In this document: positions 1-8,418 of the stretch, piece by piece
How positions within the stretch are numbered: position 1 is the first letter of the stretch
Layout: the number at the start of each line of letters is the position of its first letter
The notes under the pieces: generated by a model
The model's input: only the letters and a program-made list of their open reading frames with translations
Databases searched by the model: none
Told to the model about the DNA's origin: nothing
Program-made: the position numbers and the translations under genes
DNA from: Deltaproteobacteria bacterium
GTDB lineage: Bacteria > Desulfobacterota > DSM-4660 > Desulfatiglandales > Desulfatiglandaceae
Assembly (NCBI GenBank): GCA_029933075.1
Contig: JAOZOW010000020.1
Location: 1-37,982, forward strand
Length of the DNA: 37,982 bases
Direction: 5' to 3'

Positions 1-649
1 GCCTTTGTAAAAACGAAAGGTCGTCAAATTTAATCTTTGAAGATTTTGTTTGCAGTGCCGATATTTTAGGTATACACTTGAAATAAAAGTTCCCAACCTA
101 ATTTTCTTCACTACTTTTCAGCCCGGGTTCCTTCTTTGTTTTCGATCTCCTTGGCGGTGACCGGTGATCAGGATAACATCAGGAAACATACCCCCTATGA
201 GATGGATCGATTACCTCATCCGTTTAGTCAACCAGAGGCTGAATGAGGGCGAAACCGCCGAGCCCTTTTTCATGGAACCCTAAGAGCCTGCCGCTGCAAT
301 TCTCTTGAAGGATTTACCTCTTGCCTTGAAGAGTTCCCGTATGTATGCAGGGGCATCCTGGATTGTGAGGGCATCAAATATTGATCCCTTCACTGCCCAA
401 CATGCCTGTCAATTTCTCCGGTTTACCTGTAATACTCTTTAGAAAAACCTGTATCTCTGTTATGGCCCTTTTTTCCTCCTAATGTGGTTGTTTTGTGTAG
501 CCTCCCTTCAAAGTTTCAATGAATAGGGATCAATGATGGACAATTATAAGGTTTATATTCTCCGAGGACTTTCTACACCGCTGATGGCTTAGAAAAAGGG
601 AGTTCAAAGAGACCACAGTACCAATTCTATTTACAGAGGAGGTATCCAG
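1..649. other. Gene-poor left end with decayed sequence
   Basis: No intact gene is visible here on either strand. The only recognisable content is a broken ACT-domain gene on the minus strand (280-463, listed separately) and the ribosome binding site for the gene at 650. Short open stretches occur on both strands but none has a good start, a binding site or a recognisable family. The stretch is more AT-rich than the rest of the window, which fits non-coding or decaying DNA. Confidence 0.5.
280..463 (-). pseudogene. Broken ACT-domain protein remnant
   Basis: Reading the minus strand from 463, codons give TEIQVFLKSITGKPEKL followed by TGMLGSEGINI, which has the pattern of the first beta-alpha-beta of an ACT domain (V-F-L, then G-K-P-E-K-L, then G-I-N-I). 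Three defects are visible. The codon where a start is expected is ATA, although an AGGAGG ribosome binding site lies upstream of it (about 474-479). The frame stops at TGA straight after GINI. A one-base shift then reopens the frame (FDALTIQDAP...) to a TAG at 280-282. Intact ACT-domain amino-acid sensors are usually about twice as long. The family call rests on motif resemblance alone; sequencing error could account for the shift but not also for the lost start. Confidence 0.5.
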
Positions 650-1000
650 ATGACTTGGAATAAGATTAAGCCGTATTTGTGGAGTGCTGCTGGTGGCGCT
701 GTTGTAATATCGATCATCGGGTTCAGTCTGGGTGGATGGGTTACGGCTGGTACTGCCCGTAGAACGGCAATCGAGATGGCTGAGACGGCTGTAGTCGACC
801 GCTTGGCGCCGATTTGTGTCGCACAGTTTCTGCAAGACCCGAACAGGGAAGAGCGACTCAAGGAGTTGAAAAAATTAGACTCCTGGAACAGAGCTGACTA
901 CGTAAAGGAACAGGGCTGGGCGATAATGCCGGGTGAGAAGGAATCCGATTACAAAGTTGCCAATGAGTGTGCCAGACTGCTTGTGGAATTCGAAAAGTAA
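650..1000 (+). CDS. Small single-pass membrane protein, function unknown
   Basis: This is a 116-residue protein. A GAGGAGG ribosome binding site sits 7 bases before the ATG, so the start is well supported. Residues about 9-34 form one hydrophobic, glycine-rich helix (AAGGAVVISIIGFSLGGW), followed by a charged, helical C-terminal part with two cysteines (near residues 56 and 108). The likely layout is a membrane anchor with the tail on one face; the sequence does not settle which side. I do not recognise a named family. It stands alone: decayed DNA lies upstream and a convergent operon downstream (1172-2535, minus). The strong binding site and clean frame argue that it is a real, translated gene. 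Confidence 0.7.
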   Translation: MTWNKIKPYLWSAAGGAVVISIIGFSLGGWVTAGTARRTAIEMAETAVVDRLAPICVAQFLQDPNREERLKELKKLDSWNRADYVKEQGWAIMPGEKESDYKVANECARLLVEFEK

Positions 1001-1171
1001 CTGTCCCTCAGGCCCGCTCATTTCGGCGCCCAATATCGACCAACCTCTTTTCTTTTCAGCATAAAGGGAAATCAGTGAAGAGATGGGCGGGCTAACCCTT
1101 TTCCATTATGCAGAGCGACAAACTCGTTGGCAGTACGGAAGCGGGGCTATTGGCTATTATGGTGAGTCAGG

Positions 1172-1792
1172 TCAGGAGACGAGCAGGAGGCCAGCGAGCA
1201 TTCCCTGGGATACGGTCTCAGGGTCAGTGGTTCGGAGGATGGGCTGTATCTCCCAGCCTGCATCTCTGACAAGCCGAAATACATTTATACCGAGGGCCTC
1301 CATGGAAGGCCGCGCCAGTTCAGGCGCTCGGCACCCCCCTGTCCCCTCCAGGATTTGACACGGGGTTTCCGGACAAAAGACCGGCTTGCAGGAACCTGCC
1401 CCCAGGGCCTTTGAAAAGACATATCCGGCCTCAACCGATATGGCTTCAAGGGCCGAGGAAATCTCATACACCCTTCGAAAGGCCTCGAAGCGATCCGGGG
1501 AGACGAGCAGGGCGGCCGGGACATCTATCTTGAATAATACCGCTGCAGGATACTCCCGAATCCACTCTCTTGCCCTTTCGGGCCCCATCACATGCGGAGG
1601 ACAATTGGCGCTCTTGCCGTACCCTTCACAGCGCGGGGCCTTGCACATCTCAATGATCTCATCTTCCACACGGATCATATCCGCCGGAATTATCTTAGCA
1701 TCACTCGCCCCAAGCCCTACGGCCTCATCCTTGAGCAGTAGGAGGTGGGATCGCATACGAGTGTGAGAATCAGTGAAAGGCATGTTTTTCAT
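1172..1792 (-). CDS. DUF2284-type predicted metal-binding protein
   Basis: The 206-residue product carries the cysteine pattern of DUF2284 proteins, which are common in anaerobes: CKAPRCEGYGKSANCPPH near residues 50-67, then a second cluster with C-K-P-V-F-C, C-Q and GGCRAPELARPSMEALGIN near residues 138-172. The arrangement CxxPxC...CPPH and the later Cys group suggest iron-sulfur or other metal binding. The biochemical role of the family is not established. The ATG at 1792 overlaps the stop of the upstream hydrolase by four bases (ATGA), so the two are translationally coupled. The C-terminus (GMLAGLLLVS) is hydrophobic but short. Confidence 0.8.
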   Translation of the reverse strand: MKNMPFTDSHTRMRSHLLLLKDEAVGLGASDAKIIPADMIRVEDEIIEMCKAPRCEGYGKSANCPPHVMGPERAREWIREYPAAVLFKIDVPAALLVSPDRFEAFRRVYEISSALEAISVEAGYVFSKALGAGSCKPVFCPETPCQILEGTGGCRAPELARPSMEALGINVFRLVRDAGWEIQPILRTTDPETVSQGMLAGLLLVS

Positions 1793-2535
1793 GGAATCGT
1801 ATCCATACTTGCGAATCGCGGCTCATGAAGGGGCAACAGGATGTCGGCCATATCTCTGACCTTGGTCATTATATCGTAGGCCTGATAAGGATTCACCGTG
1901 GTCCCGGGCGGAATTACCTCCATCTCCATGGCCCTGATCTCTTTCGGGGGCTCAAAATTTTCCATGATCACGCAGAATCCCGTAATAACCGCCCTCCCCT
2001 TCGGGGTATCCACCAGTACGGTCAGCCCCCCTTCGGTGTGTGCCGGCGTATGCATCACCTGAATGCCGGGCAGGATTTCCGTGTCATGAAAAACTGTCCT
2101 CATCTGATCGTTCTCTTCGACCTCCTCGATATAGTCCTCCAGGTAGCGGAAATCCAGAGGATGGGGACTGTGGATCCGCTCCAGCTCCTTTTCGTGTACA
2201 TAGAACACGGCATTGATGCACTTATAGTCGTTTTCACAGTGATCATTATGAAGATGGGTATGGATGACAATATCGATATCTTCGGGTGAAAGGCCCCATC
2301 TGCCAAGGCCCTCTTCAAAGGTATAAATCTTGCCACCTATCTGGTTTTCCCTGTCATCGGACTGGATTGGGCTCATTTCCCCAGTATCCACCAAAACTTT
2401 TCTATCGCCTCCTTCCAGGTACCATGCATAGATCGGTATGGTATAGGGCTGGCCATAGCCATACTGATAGGTCATCATTCCCTTGTCGAAAATCTTTGTC
2501 CCCACAACAATGGGATGGATCACGTACCTGCTCAT
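1789..2535 (-). CDS. Metallo-beta-lactamase-fold hydrolase (AHL-lactonase-like)
   Basis: This 248-residue protein has the length and layout of N-acyl-homoserine lactonase-like hydrolases. Metal ligands are visible: VDTGEM near residue 48, HTHLHNDH (the HxHxDH motif) near residues 88-95, HTPAHTEGG further on, and a C-terminal LPLHEPRF histidine. The usual TGD aspartate that bridges the two metals is replaced: the sequence reads VITGFCVIMENF, so metal binding or substrate may differ from true lactonases. I place the start at the ATG at 2535 because GGAGGATT lies just upstream; a longer open frame to 2865 has no binding site and runs into the divergent cyclase region. It is coupled to the DUF2284 gene. 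Substrate is unknown. Confidence 0.8.
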   Translation of the reverse strand: MSRYVIHPIVVGTKIFDKGMMTYQYGYGQPYTIPIYAWYLEGGDRKVLVDTGEMSPIQSDDRENQIGGKIYTFEEGLGRWGLSPEDIDIVIHTHLHNDHCENDYKCINAVFYVHEKELERIHSPHPLDFRYLEDYIEEVEENDQMRTVFHDTEILPGIQVMHTPAHTEGGLTVLVDTPKGRAVITGFCVIMENFEPPKEIRAMEMEVIPPGTTVNPYQAYDIMTKVRDMADILLPLHEPRFASMDTIP

Positions 2536-2791
2536 TTTTGAATCCTCCTTACAATTACTTCTACCTCCCTCCTTCGGTTTTGTCAAAAGCTCCGTAAAAG
2601 ATTGTGCTGGAAATCCCAATGGAACGTTTCTACTTGGCAAAGATAAACAGATGAAGTAGAAACAGGCCATGATCGGTGTGACCATAAGATACCTCATCTT
2701 CGCCCTAATCCTTATAATATACGGGGTCCAGGTGTGACCCTTTCTTGAGGGCCTCGGGTATTTCAAGGCCTCAATCAACACCCTGGTTCCC

Positions 2792-4135
2792 ATGCTCCTG
2801 GTGCTTCCGTTGAGAGGCCTTGCCTTCGGCAAAACCAGGAAGCGCCTCAAACAAATTGGTACCATTCATGCCGACGTCTACACCCTGCCCTGGCACGAGT
2901 TCAGGGCGGACCTGGCCTGCTGGATGATAGCCGGATCTCTTATGGCGGCCATCTACATTTCCTACTTCGGTTCACCTCTTCTGACCGGCGTTAAGGTCTT
3001 CTTGGGCAGCCTTTGCTTCGGGCTATTCGGGGGAATGCTTAGTTATCTCGCCACGGAAAAACGGATCATCGGCCTGCTGCAAACCGCCGGGACTATGAAA
3101 CCGACCGCTCATCCCAAAAAGGTCTTCTCTGTAGGGACCAAGATGCTTTTTTTCATGATAACCGCGCTCCTTTTTATGGTGGTATCCATTCTGCTGATGG
3201 TCTTCATGGATATAAACTACCTCCTGTCGCACAAGGATATGATCGGACCGGAGGTCTATTACGGGGTGTTCAAAGAAATCCTTTTCGCATTTGCGATACT
3301 CCTTTTCCTGAGCCTGACAATCCTCACCCGTTATTCCCGAAACCTCAAAAGCATCCTGTCTGTCCAGGTAGAGGCAATGGAAAATGTGACCAGGGGAGAA
3401 TATGAAACGCTGGTGCCGGTTGTAAGCAATGATGAGTTTGGCATGATCGCAGCCAAAACGAACGAAATGATCCGGGGCTTGCAAGATGGAGCCGTCTGCC
3501 AGGTCAGCTTCGGGAAATATGTTACGCCGGAGGTGAGCGAGCTGATCCTGAACGGTGCAATTTCCCCCGAGGGGGTCCTGTTCCAGGCCACAGTGCTTTT
3601 CTGCGATCTCAGGGGTTACACGCCCCTTGTGGAAAAAAAGGATCCAAAAGAGGTAGTGAAGTTTCTTAACGCATATTTCACGGAAATGGAAAAGGCTGTT
3701 AGAGGACACAATGGCATAGTGCTCCAGTATATCGGGGATGAAATCGAGGCCGTATTCGGCGCCCCGGTGCTGGACCCCGAGCATCCTGACAAGGCTGTCA
3801 TGGCCGCCCTGGAGATGCGAAAACGGCTCAATGCGCTAAATCAGGAAAGGGAAGAAAGGGGGGAGGATCCCATCACCCACGGCATAGGCATTCATACTGG
3901 TACCGTTCTGGCAGGCAGCGTGGGAAGCCCGGAACGCCTTGTTTACGCCATGGTAGGGGATACCGTGAACATAGCATCAAGAATACAGGGGCTCAACAAG
4001 ACGTTCCACAGCGATATCCTCATCAGCCAAAACACAAAGGCGTCTCTAAAAACCAAGGGCGTAAAGCTCGCAAGCCTCGGTCATACGCCCATCAGGGGCA
4101 TGAGCCAGGAGATCGAGATCTTTAAGGTATTGTAA
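2792..4135 (+). CDS. Membrane class III adenylate/guanylate cyclase with HAMP
   Basis: The product (447 residues from this ATG) would make a cyclic nucleotide at the inner membrane. In order, I see several hydrophobic helices (about residues 40-65, 70-90, 115-140 and 160-185), a HAMP-like linker (SVQVEAMENVTRGEYETL...), and a class III cyclase domain. Metal aspartates lie in FCDLRGYT and YIGDEIEAVFGAP, and the ribose/transition-state segment is GDTVNIASR. The two purine-specifying positions (usually Lys and Asp in adenylate cyclases) look like Gln (LQYIGD) and Ala (YAMVGD), so ATP versus GTP preference cannot be read off. The start is doubtful: no ribosome binding site precedes 2792. The same frame extends upstream to ATG 2669, adding a further membrane helix, but is interrupted by TGA at 2735. 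The next gene begins 19 bases downstream. Confidence 0.85.
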   Translation: MLLVLPLRGLAFGKTRKRLKQIGTIHADVYTLPWHEFRADLACWMIAGSLMAAIYISYFGSPLLTGVKVFLGSLCFGLFGGMLSYLATEKRIIGLLQTAGTMKPTAHPKKVFSVGTKMLFFMITALLFMVVSILLMVFMDINYLLSHKDMIGPEVYYGVFKEILFAFAILLFLSLTILTRYSRNLKSILSVQVEAMENVTRGEYETLVPVVSNDEFGMIAAKTNEMIRGLQDGAVCQVSFGKYVTPEVSELILNGAISPEGVLFQATVLFCDLRGYTPLVEKKDPKEVVKFLNAYFTEMEKAVRGHNGIVLQYIGDEIEAVFGAPVLDPEHPDKAVMAALEMRKRLNALNQEREERGEDPITHGIGIHTGTVLAGSVGSPERLVYAMVGDTVNIASRIQGLNKTFHSDILISQNTKASLKTKGVKLASLGHTPIRGMSQEIEIFKVL

Positions 4136-4154
4136 AAGGCCCGGGGGAAAACCC

Positions 4155-7100
4155 ATGTTGAGACGAGTGGGCAAATGGCTCAAAATCCACGAGGACGAAA
4201 TCACCATCTTCCTCTGGTGCGCCCTGATACTATTCCTCATCCGCAGTTCCAATGTCCTCTTCAACAACTTTGCAGAGACCGCATTCCTTAAAAGATTCGG
4301 TGTCGAGTACCTGCCCGTAGTCTATATGGCGAACTCCATAACTACTTTTGTCATCATGGGGTTCATGGCCGGCATCATGGCCGGTGTGCCCGGAAGCCGC
4401 CTGCTGAACTATATGCTCCTGTTTTGCGGGACAACCGTAGCGGGGCTCCGCTTCGTCATCCCCCTGGGCATTGATCTCCTTTACCCGGTCCTGTTCGTGC
4501 TCAAATCCCAATATGAAGTCCTGCTGGGGCTCCTGTTTTGGAACTTAGCCAATGACCTTTTTAACACCAGGCAGTCAAAACGCCTGTTTCCCCTGATAAC
4601 CGCTGGCGGCGTATTGGGCGGGATAATCGGCAGCTTCGCAACGCCCACCCTGGCAAAGACCATCTCCCTGGACAATTTGATGCTTGCCTATCTCGGAACT
4701 ACGGTCCTGGGTGCCCTGTCCGTAAAAAGGATGGGTACGCTTTTTCCCACCCTCCTCATGATGGATACCAAGGGCAAGAGAGTAAAAGGGCGCACTTCCA
4801 TGAAAGAGGAACTGAAGAAGGTCTGGCCCATGATCAGAGAGTCCAGACTGGTTCGAATCCTTGTTATGCTGACCCTCCTGCCCAATATCGTGATCCCCAT
4901 CATGAACTACCAGTTCAACTTCGCCATTGACCAGGCCTTCGTCACGGAAGGGAAAATGATTGCCTTTTTTGGCTATTTCAGGGGGGCACTGAATGTCATC
5001 AGCCTGATCATATTGCTCTTTGTGGGCAGGATATACGGCCGTTGGGGACTCCCGGTGGCCCTAATGTTCCATCCCTTCAATTACCTGCTCGCTTTCATGG
5101 CCTTTCTGCTCCGTTTTGATATCATTTCCGCCATGTATGCGAGAATCTCAACGAATGTCCTGAGGACAACCATCAACAACCCTGCCAGAGCGGTGCTGGT
5201 GGGCCTGGTGCCCCCTGAATACCGTTCGGTGGTAAGGCCCTTTCTGAGGGGGACGGTGGTTCGGCTTGGCATCCTGGTAGGCTCCGGACTGATCATGCTC
5301 TCCGAGAGCCTGGTTCACCCCAGATATCTCTCCATTGCTGCTGGCATTTTCGTGGCCGTCTGGATCGGTGCCACCATAATGCTCAAAAAAGGCTACTCCG
5401 GTATCCTCTTAGGCCTGATATCACGCAATATGCTGGACCTTAAGTCCATGAGAGAAGAGGATGTGAGCCAGGTGTTCGCCGACAAGCAGATAAAAAACCA
5501 ATTGCTTCAGGCCTTTTCTTCCGCCAGGGGAGAGGACTGTCTGTGGCATGCGAGGCTCCTCAAGTCTCTCGGGGTGGAAGACCTGGACACCCACATCCTA
5601 TCCGCCCTCAAAACGCAGGACGACCGGACCAAAATCGGCCTACTGCCACTGGTATCGCCAAAGGCCGGCAAGGAAGCATTAAAGGTGTTTAAGGAAATCG
5701 CAAACACTGAAAATCGGGAGCTCATGGTGGCCATACTCAAGGCGCTCCACCGTTTCCCGTTTGAACTCTTTGCGGGCTTTAGCCGTGAAATCTTCGAGAA
5801 CGCCAATGACCCGGAGGTGAAAGCATATGCCGTAAGCGGGCTATACCGTGTAACACCCCGTAAGTACAGGGAGATTATAGATTCCTGGCTCGAATCCGAG
5901 GACAGTAGCCAGAGGATGGCGGGGATCATTGCCGCAGGTGCTTCCGGAGATCATGGTTACATCTTAAGGCTCAAGGAACTGCTTGAAAGGGAAAGAGAAA
6001 GCGCCCTGCTGCCACATATCCTTAAGGCCATTCACGAGTTGGGCGGCAAGGAGGCAAATTTGGCGGCCCGCCCCTACCTCATACACCCCATAGAGGAAAT
6101 ACGACTGGCCGCCCTGGATGCCCTTGAAATCGAAGATGATAATGATCTCAAGAGCGTCATAGCACTGCTGGACGATCCGTCCGAGCGGATCCAGGTGCGG
6201 GCCAAGGAAAAGCTTCAAACGGCATCCTACCAAAACGCACAGGTCCTGGTGGAGTCCCTTATCATACCGAGCCGCAGGGTCAGAGAAGCCATATTCGAAC
6301 TGCTCGAATCCTTGAACATCAAAGACCTGGATATTTATCGTTTTGCCCGATCCCAGATTGAGACAAGCTACGGTTGCCTTGCAGAGGCAGAAGCGCTCCG
6401 TCCGCTTTCACCGGTCCCTGAAAGAGACCTCCTCATTGACCACCTGGAACAAAAATGCCGCTTTCATGTGGAAAACACGCTCCGTGTGCTTGCTGCACAG
6501 GATCGCACCGCCCGGATGCGAACGATCTGGCGGGGGATCTACTCTGCCGATCCCCGCCAGAGGGCAAACAGCATAGAGGCCCTTGATGACTCTATGGACC
6601 CTTCCCTGTCAAAGGTCCTGATGCCCCTTATAGAGGACAGCTCACATTCTGAGCGGCTGGCAGTGGGGAAGAAATACTTCCAGCTACCTCTGCTTGATTT
6701 CAACTCACCGGAGCTTTACTCCAGACTCTTAACAAAAGAGGACTGGGTAACCGTAATACTGACCCTGAATCTCTTGACAACGAACGGGCTGGTGGAGCCC
6801 GAAAGAGGCATTATGGAAGCACTGACCTCCTCGGACAACGACCATGTCCGGTGGATGGCACAGCGCTATCTGAATCTTCAGGGCCTCGATGCTGCGCAAA
6901 GGGAGGCATTTATGGAATCAGAGATTTCTTTGCCGGACAAGATATTGCATCTGAAAGGAATCCATATCTTTCAGGGACTCACGGTGGGGGAGCTGGCCGC
7001 CATTGCATCTGTGACAGAGGAGGTGGTGTTCCCGGCGGGTCAGACCGTCATCAAGCAGGGTGAGCCAGGGGAAACCATGTACCTGATCATAAGCGGTGAA

Positions 7101-7364
7101 GTCTCCGTCATCAAAGAAGACGAAGAGGGTCAGGAGATCGAACTGGATCGTATCGGCAAAGGAGATTATTTCGGGGAAATGGCCCTGTTCGAAGGGGATG
7201 TACGCTCAGCCACAATCCGCCCCCTCGAAGATACCAGACTGCTGGTCCTGCACAAGCGGGAATTCACGGAGATAGTGAGAGAATACCCTCAGATCGCCCT
7301 TGCCATATGCAAAGTCCTGAGCCAACGTCTCAGGGAACTCCACCACAAGATCAAGAAGGGGTGA
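4155..7364 (+). CDS. Transporter-like membrane protein with helical repeats and cNMP-binding domain
   Basis: This 1069-residue protein has three parts. Residues about 1-420 are a polytopic membrane domain resembling MFS / nucleotide-exchange (ATP:ADP antiporter-like) permeases. Residues about 430-910 are alpha-helical HEAT-like repeats. Residues about 935-1065 form a cyclic-nucleotide-binding domain, with PAGQTVIKQGEPGETMYLI and the phosphate-binding cassette GDYFGEMALFEGDVRSATI, which keeps the FGE glutamate and the RSAT arginine expected for cNMP binding. There is no DNA-binding helix-turn-helix, so it is not a CRP-type regulator. It follows the cyclase by 19 bases, with GGGGGAAA upstream of the ATG, and probably responds to that cyclase's product (inference). 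The transported substrate, if any, is unknown. Its 3' end overlaps the convergent radical SAM gene by 14 bases. Confidence 0.85.
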   Translation: MLRRVGKWLKIHEDEITIFLWCALILFLIRSSNVLFNNFAETAFLKRFGVEYLPVVYMANSITTFVIMGFMAGIMAGVPGSRLLNYMLLFCGTTVAGLRFVIPLGIDLLYPVLFVLKSQYEVLLGLLFWNLANDLFNTRQSKRLFPLITAGGVLGGIIGSFATPTLAKTISLDNLMLAYLGTTVLGALSVKRMGTLFPTLLMMDTKGKRVKGRTSMKEELKKVWPMIRESRLVRILVMLTLLPNIVIPIMNYQFNFAIDQAFVTEGKMIAFFGYFRGALNVISLIILLFVGRIYGRWGLPVALMFHPFNYLLAFMAFLLRFDIISAMYARISTNVLRTTINNPARAVLVGLVPPEYRSVVRPFLRGTVVRLGILVGSGLIMLSESLVHPRYLSIAAGIFVAVWIGATIMLKKGYSGILLGLISRNMLDLKSMREEDVSQVFADKQIKNQLLQAFSSARGEDCLWHARLLKSLGVEDLDTHILSALKTQDDRTKIGLLPLVSPKAGKEALKVFKEIANTENRELMVAILKALHRFPFELFAGFSREIFENANDPEVKAYAVSGLYRVTPRKYREIIDSWLESEDSSQRMAGIIAAGASGDHGYILRLKELLERERESALLPHILKAIHELGGKEANLAARPYLIHPIEEIRLAALDALEIEDDNDLKSVIALLDDPSERIQVRAKEKLQTASYQNAQVLVESLIIPSRRVREAIFELLESLNIKDLDIYRFARSQIETSYGCLAEAEALRPLSPVPERDLLIDHLEQKCRFHVENTLRVLAAQDRTARMRTIWRGIYSADPRQRANSIEALDDSMDPSLSKVLMPLIEDSSHSERLAVGKKYFQLPLLDFNSPELYSRLLTKEDWVTVILTLNLLTTNGLVEPERGIMEALTSSDNDHVRWMAQRYLNLQGLDAAQREAFMESEISLPDKILHLKGIHIFQGLTVGELAAIASVTEEVVFPAGQTVIKQGEPGETMYLIISGEVSVIKEDEEGQEIELDRIGKGDYFGEMALFEGDVRSATIRPLEDTRLLVLHKREFTEIVREYPQIALAICKVLSQRLRELHHKIKKG

Positions 7365-8418
7365 TAGCGGCCCTGTCATAGACTGTAGTAGAATACTCAT
7401 AGCCCAGAGAGCACGTTTTGCACAGCGGGAGTTTCTCTATAAAAAACTGCATCAGGATCTCACGCCTCTTCTCGGAAGACCATATATCCTGCCAGGGCTG
7501 ATGGTTCAGGTTGCCGAAAGAGTACTCACCGTCAAAATCAATACAGCAGGGTACCACCGAGCCGTCCGAAAGGGCAAAACCCTGAAAAAGAAGCCTGCAA
7601 ACAACCCTGTCCCGATATTTCATATAGGACTTGTTTGCCCTGGAATATTTTCCCGCTGCATCAGCGCCTTCTTTCAAAAACCGTCCCTCTCCGTCATTTT
7701 TTCCTCCAAAAGTATCAAAGCTCGGCTTTTTCAATTTTATTCGATCCACGCCCAGGGATTTCAGAAAGGCCACCACCTCTGATTCTTTCATCTCATTATA
7801 GGAAAACATTATGGTCTGGATCTGGATCAGGGGACGACTGAGTCCCAAGCTATCTCTTCTCTCTTTGAGCCGCAGAATGCCTTTAAGGATCTTGTTGAAA
7901 TCTGCCCCAATGCGGTACCGGGCCAAATCTTCCTGGTTGATGCCATCAAGGGAAATGGAGATCTTGTCGAGCCCGCTTGAGAGGATCTCATCCACTTTCT
8001 CATCCAAAAGGAGGCCGTTGGTGGAAAAATAAGTAAAAATATTCTTTGATCCAAGATACCTGATAATCGAAAAGAGGGATTTTGAAAGGAGCGGCTCCCC
8101 CATAAGATGAAGGCACATGTATCTGATGCGGGGGTTGTCCCCGACAATCTTCTCTATCATCCCCAGCGGCGTCTCGCTGTGGCCCCTTCTGAGGTGGTGC
8201 GTGGAGCACAGTGGGCAATTGAGATTGCACTGTGTGGTGGTTTCAACCTGAAAGATCTCTGGCTCATAAGCCATCAGCATTTCAACCCTGTGGACCGGGT
8301 CGAGCTGGCTGAAGGCCGCCTCCGCCCGGAAAAAGGCCTTATCCGGGGCAGGGGAAGCCAGGAGGCCCAAATCTATCCCGCTCCCTTTTTTATCTGTTGA
8401 TAAAGACGCCGATCTCAT
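7351..8418 (-). CDS. Radical SAM protein with SPASM-like C-terminal domain
   Basis: The 355-residue enzyme carries the canonical radical SAM cluster motif CNLNCPLC (CX3CX2C) about 70 residues in, with a GEPLL segment after it (LMGEPLLSK) and FSTNGLLLD / ISISLDG strands of the TIM barrel. The C-terminal third has extra cysteines (VVCRLLFQGF, GSVVPCCIDFDG, LPLCKTCSLGYE) typical of SPASM or twitch domains that hold auxiliary Fe-S clusters. Such enzymes modify peptides, proteins or small molecules; the substrate is not evident. I chose the ATG at 8418 because GAGAGG lies 7 bases before it; an upstream ATG at 8451 has weaker support. The start overlaps the preceding gene by 29 bases, so the two are coupled. 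Confidence 0.85.
   Translation of the reverse strand: MRSASLSTDKKGSGIDLGLLASPAPDKAFFRAEAAFSQLDPVHRVEMLMAYEPEIFQVETTTQCNLNCPLCSTHHLRRGHSETPLGMIEKIVGDNPRIRYMCLHLMGEPLLSKSLFSIIRYLGSKNIFTYFSTNGLLLDEKVDEILSSGLDKISISLDGINQEDLARYRIGADFNKILKGILRLKERRDSLGLSRPLIQIQTIMFSYNEMKESEVVAFLKSLGVDRIKLKKPSFDTFGGKNDGEGRFLKEGADAAGKYSRANKSYMKYRDRVVCRLLFQGFALSDGSVVPCCIDFDGEYSFGNLNHQPWQDIWSSEKRREILMQFFIEKLPLCKTCSLGYEYSTTVYDRAAITPS

Noticed and set aside
60-200. Minus-strand stretch reading MFPDVILITGH, like part of a response-regulator receiver
   Set aside because: Only about a dozen residues resemble the family and no continuing frame or partner motif is visible; chance is likely.
2735-2775. TGA at 2735 as a selenocysteine codon with a downstream hairpin
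   Set aside because: The family does not use selenocysteine, the position is at a membrane-helix boundary and the hairpin is only 5 bp; nonsense mutation or error is simpler.
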